NCBI RefSeq assembly: GCF_035762065.1
Contig: NZ_DASTPW010000045.1
Span: 33,397 to 97,396 of the forward strand
Reading direction: 5' to 3'
Length of the DNA stretch: 64,000 bases
From: Methylibium sp035762065
Lineage (GTDB): Bacteria; Pseudomonadota; Gammaproteobacteria; Burkholderiales; Burkholderiaceae_C
Below are positions 9,208 through 19,435 of the stretch, piece after piece. Positions within the stretch are counted from its first letter, which is position 1, and the number at the start of each line of letters is the position of its first letter. A model generated the notes under the pieces. That model made no database searches. It saw nothing but the letters and a program-made list of their open reading frames with translations, and was not told the origin of the DNA. The position numbers and the translations under genes are program-made.

Positions 9208-10226
9208 CAATCGGCGAGCGTCGCGCGGTAGGACTGCCAGCGCCAGGCGTCGGCGCACATCTGCTCGACGCTGCGCTTCGTCTGCCAGCCGAGCAGCTGC
9301 CTCGCCAGCGAAGGGTCGGCCCAGTAGGCCGCCACGTCGCCGGCGCGCCGGCCGACGATGCGGTGGGGCACCGGCTTGCCGCTCGCGTCCGAGAAGGCCT
9401 TGACCAGCTGGAGCACCGACACCGGCCGCCCGCTGCCGAGGTTCACCGTCAGCAGGCCGGGCGCGCCGTCTTCGAGCCGGTCGAGGTACGCGAGCGCGGC
9501 GACGTGGCCTTCGGCGAGGTCCATCACGTGGATGTAGTCGCGCATGCCGGTGCCGTCGACCGTCGGGTAGTCGCCTCCGAAGACCTGCAGCTCGGGCCGG
9601 ATGCCGACGGCGACCTGCGCGACGTAGGGCATCAGGTTGTTCGGGATGCCCGAAGGGTCCTCGCCGATCAGGCCGCTCTCGTGCGCGCCGACCGGGTTGA
9701 AGTAGCGCAGCCGCGCGCAGCGCCAGCGGGGGTCGGCGGTGCAGAGGTCGGCCAGCATCTGCTCGACCATCGCCTTGCTCCAGCCGTAGGGGCTCTCGGG
9801 ATGCCAGGGCGCGTCTTCGGGGATCGGCGAGGTTTCCGGGTCGCCGTAGACGGTGGCCGACGACGAGAACACCAGCTTGCGCACGCCGGCGCGCTCCATC
9901 GCCTCGATCAGCTTGACCGTGCCGGCGACGTTGTTCTCGTAGTAGGCGAGCGGCTTCGCGACACTTTCGCCGACGGCCTTCAGCGCCGCGAAGTGGACGG
10001 CGGCCTCGATGCGGTGCGCGGCGAACACGCGGTCCATCAGCGCCGCGTCGCGGATGTCGCCTTCGACAAACGCGGGCGGCTTGCCGACGATCCGCGCCAG
10101 CCGGTCGAGCACCGAGCGCTGGCTGTTGCCGAGGTTGTCGACGATCAGGAAATCGCGGCCCGCCGCCGCGAGCGCCGCCGCAGTGTGCGAGCCGATGAAG
10201 CCGGTGCCGCCGGTGATGAGGATCAT
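9207..10226 (-). CDS. galE: UDP-glucose 4-epimerase
   Basis: A 339-residue short-chain dehydrogenase/reductase-type epimerase that interconverts UDP-glucose and UDP-galactose with bound NAD. The N-terminal Rossmann motif ITGGTGFIGSHTA, the Ser/Tyr/Lys active site (VFSSSATVYGDP and SPYGWSKAMVE) and the substrate-binding block RYFNPVGAHESG are intact. The start is the ATG directly before ILITGG; longer upstream reading is non-homologous. It probably supplies UDP-galactose for LPS or exopolysaccharide. It is the first gene of a two-gene unit with the EamA transporter. Confidence 0.96.
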   Translation of the reverse strand: MILITGGTGFIGSHTAAALAAAGRDFLIVDNLGNSQRSVLDRLARIVGKPPAFVEGDIRDAALMDRVFAAHRIEAAVHFAALKAVGESVAKPLAYYENNVAGTVKLIEAMERAGVRKLVFSSSATVYGDPETSPIPEDAPWHPESPYGWSKAMVEQMLADLCTADPRWRCARLRYFNPVGAHESGLIGEDPSGIPNNLMPYVAQVAVGIRPELQVFGGDYPTVDGTGMRDYIHVMDLAEGHVAALAYLDRLEDGAPGLLTVNLGSGRPVSVLQLVKAFSDASGKPVPHRIVGRRAGDVAAYWADPSLARQLLGWQTKRSVEQMCADAWRWQSYRATLAD

Positions 10227-10358
10227 GAGGTGGTTGCTTTGCTCTGAAGCGAAGAGGTGAAGAAGGGCGGCGCAGGACGCCCAAGGCGCGCGCATGGCCG
10301 GCAAATTGTGCCAACCGCCCGGCCATGGCATTCGACGGTCCGCGAGCCGCCGACCGTC

Positions 10359-10420
10359 TTCGCCCGGCCGGCCTTGGGTTCGCACCAAGGCGCTGGCAAG
10401 AGCGAGCCCCGGGTCACCAT
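10359..10420 (+). promoter_or_regulatory. PIP box (HrpB/HrpX-type) with -10-like hexamer
   Basis: A perfect plant-inducible-promoter box, TTCGC-N15-TTCGC, covers 10359-10383. Exactly 31 bp further lies CACCAT (10415-10420), which fits the YANNNT -10-like element known 30-32 bp downstream of functional PIP boxes in Xanthomonas, and the TTCG-N16-TTCG hrpII box of Ralstonia. It lies 64 bp upstream of the ATG of the zinc-peptidase-like candidate effector. TTCG is a common tetramer in this DNA, so the weight comes from the perfect pentamers, the -10 spacing and the position. Confidence 0.75.
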
Positions 10421-10447
10421 CAATGCTCGTTTCTCGGTGGCTCGGCC

Positions 10448-12085
10448 ATGCCCAGTTCGATCTCGCCCCTTTCCCAATCTCGTCTGGCGGCCTCTTCGGA
10501 CGCCTCGGCCGATTCGCCGCCGCCGGCGCCCAAGCCATCGGCCCGGTCCCAACGGTCGGAGCATCCCGCGTTGAAGCGCCGCCTGCCGAAGCCGGCCGGT
10601 CATGACGAAGCGCCGGACGGCGACGCTCGACGTCTCGCATTGCCGCGTGCTCTCAAGGGCCTGACGATCGCGGCCGGCCTCGTCACGGCTTCGCTTTCCG
10701 CCAGCCGCGCGATGGGCAGTTCGGCGGTTCCCTTCGGCGCCGACGCCGCGGCTTTGCCGGACCTCAACGGCGCCTTCGTGCCGGACCACGGCGCGAGCGG
10801 ATCGGTGCAAGGAGGGCCCTCGGATTCCTTGCTCGCAACCCCGTCCTGGGCATCGGGCAAGGTCGGAAGCCCGAAGGTGCTGGTCGCTGTCGAGGCCTCA
10901 TCGACCCTCGACGAGCGGCAACTGGAAGCGAGCCACATCGTCTTCGGAGCGGTCCGATCCAAGCTGGACCGGTTGATGACCCATTTGCCCCCGCGAAAGC
11001 GTCAACCAATGGTCGCCGCATTGACCCGTGGCGACGCGTCGACGATTTATGCGGACTCGACGAGCTATGCAAGCCTGGCCCGGCAGGCCAAGCAGGTCGA
11101 AGGCGATCCTGGCAAGTCGGCGATTTTTTTCGACCGCTCGAACCATCGGGTGGTGATCGACGCCAGCCGTTTCTTCGATCCCAGCGGCGAGCGGATCAGC
11201 GAAAAGGGCTGGCGTGGCCTGACCAGCCTTCTGGCGCAGCCCCGGTTGACCAGCATCGCTGAAGCGACCAACACCTTGCTTCGCGTCGAAGGCAAGCACC
11301 CGCCGCAAATCGCCCGTGAGTTTCAGAACGCTGCGGCCGGCGTGGTGCGTCATCTGCTCGATCCTGAAGCTGCGAAGCTCAGCAAGACATCCAGCGAGAT
11401 GATCCGGCAGGTCGGTGCCGACGTCATTGCGCACGCCTTCCTTGCCGGCTCCGACAAGAGCATCCGCAAGACTGCGCTGGCATTCTCCGCGGTGAAATAC
11501 GCCGAAAAGATCGAGAAGACCCTGGGCAAATACCTGCCCGACGGGCCCGCCGGCTTCAAGAGCATCAAAGAATTCGTCTATTCGTCACGAGCGGAATTCA
11601 AACCAACGGGACATGACGTGGACGGCAAGTATGACCTGCTGCGCCGGCAGCTCTGGGTGAACACCGAGCAACCTAGAGCCGATGAATCGCTTCTGCACGA
11701 ACTTCTCCATTCGTATGAATCGAGAACCTCGATGATGTTGATTCACGACGAACTTTCGGAAGCCGCGCGGCATTTGCCGCATCTGCGCGATTTCGATGTG
11801 CCGACACTTTTCAGCGAGGGCTTCACCGTCGTGATGGGTGATCGCATCGCCAAGACGAAGGCGGTGTACACCGATGACTATGACGAGTACGGACGCATCT
11901 TCGCGAAGCATCTCGAAAAGCATGGTGACGACAAGATGTTGACCTTCATGCTCAATCCGCACGCCCTCCTCGACCCCGACGCCCCTGCGGATTACCTCCA
12001 AAAAGGCATTGCGGTCGAACTCGACGAGGTGATCGCAGCAATGAAGTCGGATCGCGACGCGCCGACGCGCCATACCGAGCTTTGA
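10448..12085 (+). CDS. Putative type III effector with zincin-like HEXXH motif
   Basis: A 545-residue protein not matching any family I can name. Residues 1-50 are rich in Ser, Pro and Arg/Lys without a classic secretory signal (MPSSISPLSQSRLAASSDAS...), as in type III effectors. A weakly hydrophobic stretch follows near 68-88. The C-terminal third has HELLHSYE (His417-Glu418-x-x-His421) and, 36 residues later, SEGFTVVMGD with Glu457, the spacing of gluzincin zinc peptidases. The frame opens 41 codons earlier, but that part runs through the PIP box, so the internal ATG after it is the likely start. Regulation by HrpB/HrpX is inferred. Target and actual protease activity are unknown. The other option is a cytosolic zincin of unknown role. 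Confidence 0.72.
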   Translation: MPSSISPLSQSRLAASSDASADSPPPAPKPSARSQRSEHPALKRRLPKPAGHDEAPDGDARRLALPRALKGLTIAAGLVTASLSASRAMGSSAVPFGADAAALPDLNGAFVPDHGASGSVQGGPSDSLLATPSWASGKVGSPKVLVAVEASSTLDERQLEASHIVFGAVRSKLDRLMTHLPPRKRQPMVAALTRGDASTIYADSTSYASLARQAKQVEGDPGKSAIFFDRSNHRVVIDASRFFDPSGERISEKGWRGLTSLLAQPRLTSIAEATNTLLRVEGKHPPQIAREFQNAAAGVVRHLLDPEAAKLSKTSSEMIRQVGADVIAHAFLAGSDKSIRKTALAFSAVKYAEKIEKTLGKYLPDGPAGFKSIKEFVYSSRAEFKPTGHDVDGKYDLLRRQLWVNTEQPRADESLLHELLHSYESRTSMMLIHDELSEAARHLPHLRDFDVPTLFSEGFTVVMGDRIAKTKAVYTDDYDEYGRIFAKHLEKHGDDKMLTFMLNPHALLDPDAPADYLQKGIAVELDEVIAAMKSDRDAPTRHTEL

Positions 12086-12434
12086 CGCATGGCCGGCCCG
12101 CCGGGGGCCGAGGTTTCGAGCACGGAAGGTGTCGCGACGGCCGGCGATGCGGCGAAGCCCCGCGGTGGCGAATGCCGCGCCGGGCATGCGCCGTCCGGAG
12201 CAGGCCGGGGTCGGCCGGAGCTTCGAGAGCGAGCCTGACGTCGCACTGCCCCGTCGCAGGCTGCGCGCCGAGGCGATGACGCGGCAGCGGCCACTCGGCC
12301 AAGGCTGCCGCGGCGCTTTCGGGGATCGCCACGGGCATGCACCGCAGAGCGGGCGGCCGCGCGTCCGGATTGCGGTGCGCGCCCGTCCGACCGACCTGCG
12401 GCCGGCCCGCGTTGCCTGTTCGGAGCGTGCCGAC
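12086..12434. other. Non-coding gap between the two PIP-box genes
   Basis: No gene with a convincing ribosome site or family signature was found on either strand; the open frames here are GC-driven and Arg-rich. The first 35 bases contain GC-rich, weakly self-complementary sequence that could end the upstream transcript, but no T-run follows. Its length and lack of content suggest a degraded remnant or a long 5' region of the next gene. Confidence 0.4.
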
Positions 12435-12496
12435 TTCGATCGGCCGCGCTGTGCTTCGCCGCGCAGGGAGCGCCGCGCGCTACCTTGGTGCACGCT
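12435..12496 (+). promoter_or_regulatory. PIP/hrpII box with -10-like hexamer
   Basis: TTCGA-N15-TTCGC (12435-12459), that is TTCG-N16-TTCG, is followed 31 bp later by CACGCT (12491-12496), matching YANNNT. The geometry is identical to the box of the gene immediately upstream. It lies 72 bp before the ATG of the HD-GYP gene. One of ten box positions differs from the strict PIP consensus (A instead of C after the first TTCG), which is tolerated in known hrpII boxes. Confidence 0.65.
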
Positions 12497-12531
12497 GTCG
12501 AGGCGCACCTGCAGTGCCGCCTCGACTTCTC

Positions 12532-13767
12532 ATGAACCTCATTCCTCTTGGCAGTGGTGGCGCGGCGCAGCGGGTCGACCCGCTGCGCCGGGCAGCGCCC
12601 GGCGACCAAGCGCGGCCCGCCACGCGCGCCGAGGGGCCGCTGCCGCAGCGCACCGCGATGGCTTCGGGCCCCGCGGGCCCGCGCGCCTCGCCCAGCCGCG
12701 AGATCCTGCTGCCTTCGGCGGAAGTGCCGATGGCCGGGTCGCTTGCCCGCGCCCATGCCGAGGCGCGGACCGCACTGACGCAGGTGGAGGTCTTGTTCGA
12801 AAAGGCGGCGCACGGCGAGCCTCTCCCGCTGGCGCTGGCCGAGGCAACCGTGAGCGGCTTGCTCGCGTCGCTAGAGGGCGACGAGGCCTGTCTGCCGAGC
12901 ATCGTCAGGCTGAAAGCGCACCGCGACTACGCGTGCATGCACTCGGTGGCCGTCTGTGTGCTGATGGCCTGCCTCGCTCGCGAGATGCGGCTCGACGAAA
13001 AACAGCGACGCGAAGCCGCGCTCGCGGGGTTGCTTCACGACATCGGCAAGGCCTTCTTGCCGGCACACGTCTTCGCCAAGCCGGGCCGGCTGACGGAAGA
13101 TGAATTCGCCGTCGTCCGCCGCCATCCCGAGCTGGGCTTCGACGCGCTCGAGGCCACCGCCGGCCTGAGCACGGGCGTCAGGAGCGTCGCGCGCCACCAC
13201 CACGAGCGACCCGACGGCCGCGGCTATCCGGATCGCCTCGACGGCCCTCGGATCTCCTTGCTGGCGAGGATGGGCGCCGTCTGCGACGTCTACGACGCCG
13301 TCACTTCGAACCGCCCCTACAAGGACGGCTGGGATCCGGTGGCCGCGATGCGGGCCATGGCGACGTGGACGCAAGACGGCCAGTTCGACGCGTGCGTGAT
13401 GCAGGCGTTCAAGCGCCTGATGGGCGACCACCCCATCGGCTCGCTCGTGCGCCTGCGTTCCGAGCGACTGGGCGTCGTGAATGCGTCGGCGGGCGGCGCA
13501 AGCCGGCGCGGCCAGCCATCGCCCCTGTCGGTCACGGCGTTCTACTGCCTGCGTACGGGGCAACCCATGCCTCCCGAGATCGTCGAGATCCGCCCGGGCG
13601 CGTCCGCCGAGGCGATCGTGAGCGCGGAATCGAACGCCACCTGGCGGTTTCGCCGCCTCGACGAACTGTGGGCCGGCGACGTCGCGGCCGGACTGCATCC
13701 GGTGCACACGCCTTTCGGCGGCTTGCCATTGAAGAGCCCCAGGCCGGCCTCTCAGCTGCTGGCCTGA
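12532..13767 (+). CDS. HD-GYP phosphodiesterase with effector-like leader
   Basis: A 411-residue protein. Residues 70-320 form an HD-GYP domain, the cyclic di-GMP phosphodiesterase fold: MHSVAV (His137), LLHDIGK (His169-Asp170), RRHPELG (His198), RHHHERPDGRGYP (221-233) and CDVYDAVTSNRPYK are all intact, so activity is expected. Related Burkholderiales proteins normally carry a DUF3391 sensor part at the N-terminus. Here it is replaced by about 60 disordered residues rich in Pro, Arg, Ala and Ser with no signal peptide. With the PIP box upstream this suggests either a type III-delivered phosphodiesterase or a cytosolic enzyme switched on with the Hrp regulon. The stop overlaps the convergent thiDE stop by 16 bases. 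Confidence 0.85.
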   Translation: MNLIPLGSGGAAQRVDPLRRAAPGDQARPATRAEGPLPQRTAMASGPAGPRASPSREILLPSAEVPMAGSLARAHAEARTALTQVEVLFEKAAHGEPLPLALAEATVSGLLASLEGDEACLPSIVRLKAHRDYACMHSVAVCVLMACLAREMRLDEKQRREAALAGLLHDIGKAFLPAHVFAKPGRLTEDEFAVVRRHPELGFDALEATAGLSTGVRSVARHHHERPDGRGYPDRLDGPRISLLARMGAVCDVYDAVTSNRPYKDGWDPVAAMRAMATWTQDGQFDACVMQAFKRLMGDHPIGSLVRLRSERLGVVNASAGGASRRGQPSPLSVTAFYCLRTGQPMPPEIVEIRPGASAEAIVSAESNATWRFRRLDELWAGDVAAGLHPVHTPFGGLPLKSPRPASQLLA

Positions 13768-15323
13768 GCACGCGGAAGGCTGGGCACCGGCCACGACGGA
13801 GCAGGGATCGGCTCGGCCGCGCGGCCCTCGTGCCATGCCGCGGCGAAGCAAGGCACGCTGCTCGACGGATCCACGTTGATCGCGCGCACCAGGCACACGC
13901 CTGCCGCGCCGCAGCGCGCCGCCAGTGCCGCTTGAGCCGGCGCCAGCACGCCGCCGATGGCGACCACCGGCACCCCGGCCGCACGCACCCACCAGCCCAG
14001 GTTGCCCAGGCCTTGCCTGTGCCAGGGCATGGCCTTCGTCGTCGTCGGCCACACCGGGCCGCAGGCGACGTAATCAGGCTGCAAGGCGAGGGCGCGGCAC
14101 AGCTCCCACAGGCTGTGCGAGCTGATGCCCAGCCGCAGTCCCGCATGCCGCGCAGCAGCGAGCGCGCGGCGCTGTGCAGCGTCGAGCGCCAGCAGGTCTT
14201 CCTGGCCCAGATGCACCGCGTCGGCGCCGAGCTCGATGGCCAGCGCCCAGTGATCGTTGACGACGAGCCGTGCGCCCGCGGCGCGGGTCGCGACGCGCGC
14301 GCGGACGATCGCCGTGCGCAAGGCCTGCGCGTCGTTCGGTGCCTTGATCCGCAACTGAACCGTGCGCACGCCCGCCCGCACGACGCGTTCGGCTGCTTCG
14401 GCGCTGTCGACGATCGCGTACAGGCCCGGCTCGAAGCGGCTTGCAAGCCTTGCCCCTGCCTCGACGGTCGCTTCGATCGGCGCCGCATCAAGCGACAGCC
14501 GCGGCAGGCGGCCCAAGATGAAGCCGGCCTCCGCGCGCACTGCGCCGGCGCCCGCGCCCAACGGTTCGCCGCGCCGCACGGCATGCTGCGCGGCCATCTT
14601 CGCGATCACGGCGGCATCGGCATCGACGAAGCCGCGTGCCGCGGCGGCAGCCCATGCGCTGGCGAAGCTGCAACCGCTGCCGTGGGTGTGCGCCGTGGCG
14701 ACGCGCTCGGCGGCGAGCCAGCCGCGGGCCTGCGCCGTCACAAGCCAGTCGAGGGCTTCGGCCGCTTCGGGCTCCTCGATGTCGCCGCCGGTGATGCACA
14801 CGCTTGCAGCCCCCATCGCTTGCAGCGCACGCGCAAGCGCGGGCAGGTCCGCGGGGCCCGCGACCGGGCCGGCGAGCCGGGTCGCTTCGGCGCGATTCGG
14901 CGTGATCGCGCTGGCGCGCGGCACCAGGTGCGCGCGGTAGGCGGCGATCAGCGCTTCGTCGGCGAAGGCCGCGCCGGTGGATGCGCGCAGCACCGGGTCG
15001 ACGATCACGGGCAAGGCCGGGTCGCGCTCGCGCAGTCGGTCGATGCAGCGCGCGAGCACGGCCACGTTCTCCACGCTGCCGAGCAGGCCGGTCTTGACGG
15101 CGGCCGGCGGCAGATCGCTTGCGAGCGCGGTGAGCTGCGCTTCGAGCATCGCCGGCTCGACCGCCTGCACGCGCTCGACCGCGACGCTGTTCTGCGCCGT
15201 CAGCGCCGCGGCCACCGGGCACAGGTGCACGCCGCAGGCCTCGGCCATGCGCTGGTCGGCGCCGAGGCCGGCGCCCCCGCCGCTGTCGAGGCCGGCGACG
15301 CTCCAGACGATCGGCGGCTTCAT
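13752..15323 (-). CDS. thiDE: Bifunctional HMP-P kinase / thiamine-phosphate synthase (ThiD-ThiE fusion)
   Basis: A 523-residue fusion joining the last steps of thiamine assembly. The N-terminal part (about 1-275) is ThiD, phosphorylating HMP and HMP-P, with SVAGLDSGGGAGLGADQ and the ATP-site region THGSGCSFASAWAA. The C-terminal part (about 300-510) is ThiE, coupling HMP-PP to the thiazole phosphate, with GLYAIVDS, VNDHWALAIELGADAVHLGQEDL and the phosphate-binding VAIGGV region. In the ThiE half CGPVWPTTTK replaces the more usual GP(I/V)FPTxTK, a mild change. The ATG overlaps the thiG stop (ATGA). It is the last gene of the riboswitch-controlled thi operon. Confidence 0.93.
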   Translation of the reverse strand: MKPPIVWSVAGLDSGGGAGLGADQRMAEACGVHLCPVAAALTAQNSVAVERVQAVEPAMLEAQLTALASDLPPAAVKTGLLGSVENVAVLARCIDRLRERDPALPVIVDPVLRASTGAAFADEALIAAYRAHLVPRASAITPNRAEATRLAGPVAGPADLPALARALQAMGAASVCITGGDIEEPEAAEALDWLVTAQARGWLAAERVATAHTHGSGCSFASAWAAAAARGFVDADAAVIAKMAAQHAVRRGEPLGAGAGAVRAEAGFILGRLPRLSLDAAPIEATVEAGARLASRFEPGLYAIVDSAEAAERVVRAGVRTVQLRIKAPNDAQALRTAIVRARVATRAAGARLVVNDHWALAIELGADAVHLGQEDLLALDAAQRRALAAARHAGLRLGISSHSLWELCRALALQPDYVACGPVWPTTTKAMPWHRQGLGNLGWWVRAAGVPVVAIGGVLAPAQAALAARCGAAGVCLVRAINVDPSSSVPCFAAAWHEGRAAEPIPAPSWPVPSLPRAQASS

Positions 15324-16108
15324 CCGACGACGAACGGGCGCCCGCCGACCGGCGTGCTCGCCACCGCGAAAGCCTGCGGCGCGATCAACCCGGCCTCGTA
15401 GCCCGCGCGGCCGCCTTCGACCGCGCGCGCGAACGCAGCCGCCATGCGCACCGGATCGCCCGCCTGTGCGACCGCGGAATTGACGAGCACGCCGTCGCAT
15501 CCCAGCTCCAGCGCCTGGGCCGCATGCGAAGGCGCGCCGAGTCCGGCATCGACGATCAGTGGCACGCCGGGCAGGCGCGCACGCAGCGTGCGCAGCGCCC
15601 AGGGGTTCAGCAGGCCCTGGCCGGAGCCGATGGGTGCGCCCCAGGGCATCAGCACGCGGCAGCCGACGTCGATCAGGCGCTGGCAGCTGACCAGATCGTC
15701 GGTGCAGTAGGGAAAGACGTCGAAGCCGTCGTGGGCGAGCTTCGTCGCGGCGGCGAGCAGCTCCCAGGGGTCGGGCTGCAGCGTGTGCTCGTCGCCGACG
15801 ACCTCGAGCTTGATCCAGCGCGTGCCGTGCAGCTCGCGCGCCATGTGCGCGAGCGCGATCGCCTCGCGCGCGGTGCGGCAGCCGGCGGTGTTGGGCAGCA
15901 GCCGCGCGCCGCTGGCCTGCACGATGCGCACGAACGCGTCGGCGTCGCCGCCGTGGCCGAGGTGCAGGCGCCTGAGGCCCAGCGTGACGACCTGCGCGCC
16001 GGAAGCGGCGATCGCATCGCGCAGCACCTGCGGCGACGGGTAGCCGGCGCTGCCGAGCAGGAAGCGGCTGGCGAGCGGCGTGTCGTAGACGGTCCATGCG
16101 TCGCGCAT
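15320..16108 (-). CDS. thiG: Thiazole synthase ThiG
   Basis: A 262-residue TIM-barrel enzyme that builds the thiazole phosphate of thiamine from DXP, dehydroglycine and ThiS-thiocarboxylate. The Schiff-base lysine lies in WIKLEVVGD, and the phosphate-binding segments PWGAPIGSGQGLLNP and VDAGLGAPSHAAQALELG are conserved. The ATG giving MRDAWTVYDTP is chosen; a TTG three codons upstream would overlap the thiS stop. It sits between thiS and thiDE, matching the ThiS-ThiG complex. Confidence 0.95.
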   Translation of the reverse strand: MRDAWTVYDTPLASRFLLGSAGYPSPQVLRDAIAASGAQVVTLGLRRLHLGHGGDADAFVRIVQASGARLLPNTAGCRTAREAIALAHMARELHGTRWIKLEVVGDEHTLQPDPWELLAAATKLAHDGFDVFPYCTDDLVSCQRLIDVGCRVLMPWGAPIGSGQGLLNPWALRTLRARLPGVPLIVDAGLGAPSHAAQALELGCDGVLVNSAVAQAGDPVRMAAAFARAVEGGRAGYEAGLIAPQAFAVASTPVGGRPFVVG

Positions 16109-16113
16109 GCGGG

Positions 16114-16317
16114 TCAACCTCCGACGATGGTGGCGAAGACGGCGACCGCGTCGCCCGGCGCGAGCAGCGTCGCGGCGCGGCGCTCGCGCGCGACGAAGTC
16201 GCCGTTGAGGGCCGTCGCGACGCGGCCCGCCTCGATGCCGAGCGCATCGAGCGCCTGCGCGAGGTCCAGGCCTTCGCGCCAGGGCACGGCGCGGTCGTTG
16301 ATGCGCACCTCATCCAT
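16114..16317 (-). CDS. thiS: Sulfur carrier protein ThiS
   Basis: A 67-residue ubiquitin-fold sulfur carrier with the required C-terminal Gly-Gly (TIVGG), which is adenylated and thiocarboxylated before giving sulfur to ThiG. The core LALGIEA/VATALNGDFVAR type segment and VAVFATIVGG are recognisable. The start overlaps the thiO stop by eight bases. The gene order thiO-thiS-thiG is standard in betaproteobacteria. Confidence 0.93.
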   Translation of the reverse strand: MDEVRINDRAVPWREGLDLAQALDALGIEAGRVATALNGDFVARERRAATLLAPGDAVAVFATIVGG

Positions 16318-17367
16318 CGCCGATCGCCTCCAGCGCGTCGTCCACCAGTGCCGGCGCGACCAGCCAGCCGTGGCGGAACAGGCCGTTGATGCGCAGCAGG
16401 CCGCACTCGGCATGCACGCGCGGTGCGTTGTCGGGCAGGGCGGGGCGCAGGTTGGTTTCCATGTGGACGACGCGCGCCTCGGCCAGCTCGGGCAGCACGC
16501 TGTGCGCCGCCGCCATCAGCTCCAGCGCGGTGCGCAGGCTCACCGGCGAGCGGTCCTCGCTTTCGATCTCGCTCGCGCCGACGACGACGATGTCGCCCGG
16601 CCGCGGCACGAGGTAGACGCGCAGGCGCGGATGCACGAGCCGCAGCGGCCGGCCCAGCGGCACGCCAGGGGCGTGCAGCCAGAGCAGTTCGCCGCGCACC
16701 GCGCGCAAGGGCAGCGCGTCGCGCGCGCCGAGGCCGCGCGTGTCGATCGCGAGATCGAAGCGCAGCCGTTCGCCGTTCACGATCAGCGCGCCGGGCTCGA
16801 CCGCCTCGGCCCGCCGGTTCCAGTGCCAGCGCACGGAAGGGGCCGCGGCGCACAGCGCTTCGAGCAGCTCGCGCGGCAGCAGCTGCCCCTCGCCCGGGAG
16901 GTGCCATGCGTGCAGGCGCGGCGAGAGCGCGGGTTCGAGGGCGGCGAGTTCGTCGGCCGAAAGGCGCTGCGGCCGAAGCGCCGGTGCCAGCGCAGCCGCG
17001 CCCGCCTGCACGCGCCCGAGCACGCGCTGCTCGGTGCCCGCATCGCCGGGGTGCGCGACGAAGAGGCTGCCGTTCATGCGCAGCAGCGCGGGCGCCTGCA
17101 GGGCCGAAGCGATCTCGCGCCAGCGTGCGAGCGAGCGCCAGCCGAGTCCGGCGATCCCGGGCGCCGCGTGCTCCAGCTCGCCCAGCGGGCTCAGCATGCC
17201 GGCCGCGGTGAAAGCGGCGGCATGCGGCGGCGCGCCTGGCCCGATGCGGCCGACTGCCGGCGCCCGCGCATCCGCGGCCGGATCGAAGGCCTGCACCGCA
17301 TGCCCCGCGTTCGCGAGCCGCCACGCGAGAAGCCGGCCCAGCAGGCCGGCGCCGGCGATGCCGACCC

Positions 17368-17371
<4 letters not shown>
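16310..17371 (-). CDS. thiO: FAD-dependent glycine oxidase ThiO
   Basis: A 353-residue FAD-dependent amine oxidase of the DAO fold, with a GxGxxG dinucleotide motif right at the start (VGIAGAGLLGRLLAWRLA). It oxidises glycine to dehydroglycine, the precursor used by ThiG. The start is GTG, overlapping the thiC stop as GTGA, with the Rossmann strand beginning two residues later, which fixes the start. The C-terminal NGLFRHGWLVAPAL block is typical of ThiO. It is translationally coupled to thiC and thiS. Confidence 0.92.
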
Positions 17372-19176
<1,805 letters not shown>

Positions 19177-19264
19177 CGCGGTGCGCTCCTGGAGGCTGGA
19201 CCAAAAGCTCCGGAGGACCGCTGCGCCGGGATGCCTGCGGCCCATGAGGCCGCAGCACTGCGTA

Positions 19265-19352
19265 GCGAGGCTCTTCTTTCGCCGGTACGAACCGGATCAA
19301 GTTCTCGGGTTCGGCCTGGTCAGGCCGTCTCAGCGCGTGGCACCCCGGAGCG
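19265..19352 (-). promoter_or_regulatory. TPP riboswitch (THI element)
   Basis: Read on the minus strand the region has the classic THI-box order: GGGGTGCCACGCGCTGAGA, then TGACC-type and CGAACC segments, then CTTGATCCGGTTCGTACCGGCG and a closing AAGAAGAG. These form the P2-P5 helices that bind the pyrimidine and pyrophosphate ends of thiamine diphosphate. It lies about 90 bases upstream of the thiC start. Control is probably at translation or early termination. No strong T-run is seen between it and the ATG, so translational control is favoured. Confidence 0.95.
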
Positions 19353-19435
19353 AGCGGCGAGTGTAGGGGCCGCGCCGCCCGTCGAACGCGGGCACCGACC
19401 GATCGCTTGCGCGGCGCATCGGTCCGTGATCGGCC

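Noticed and set aside
10325..10447. Longer start of the zinc-peptidase-like protein
   Set aside because: The earlier ATG lies upstream of and the frame runs through the PIP box and -10 element, so transcripts from this promoter cannot include it.
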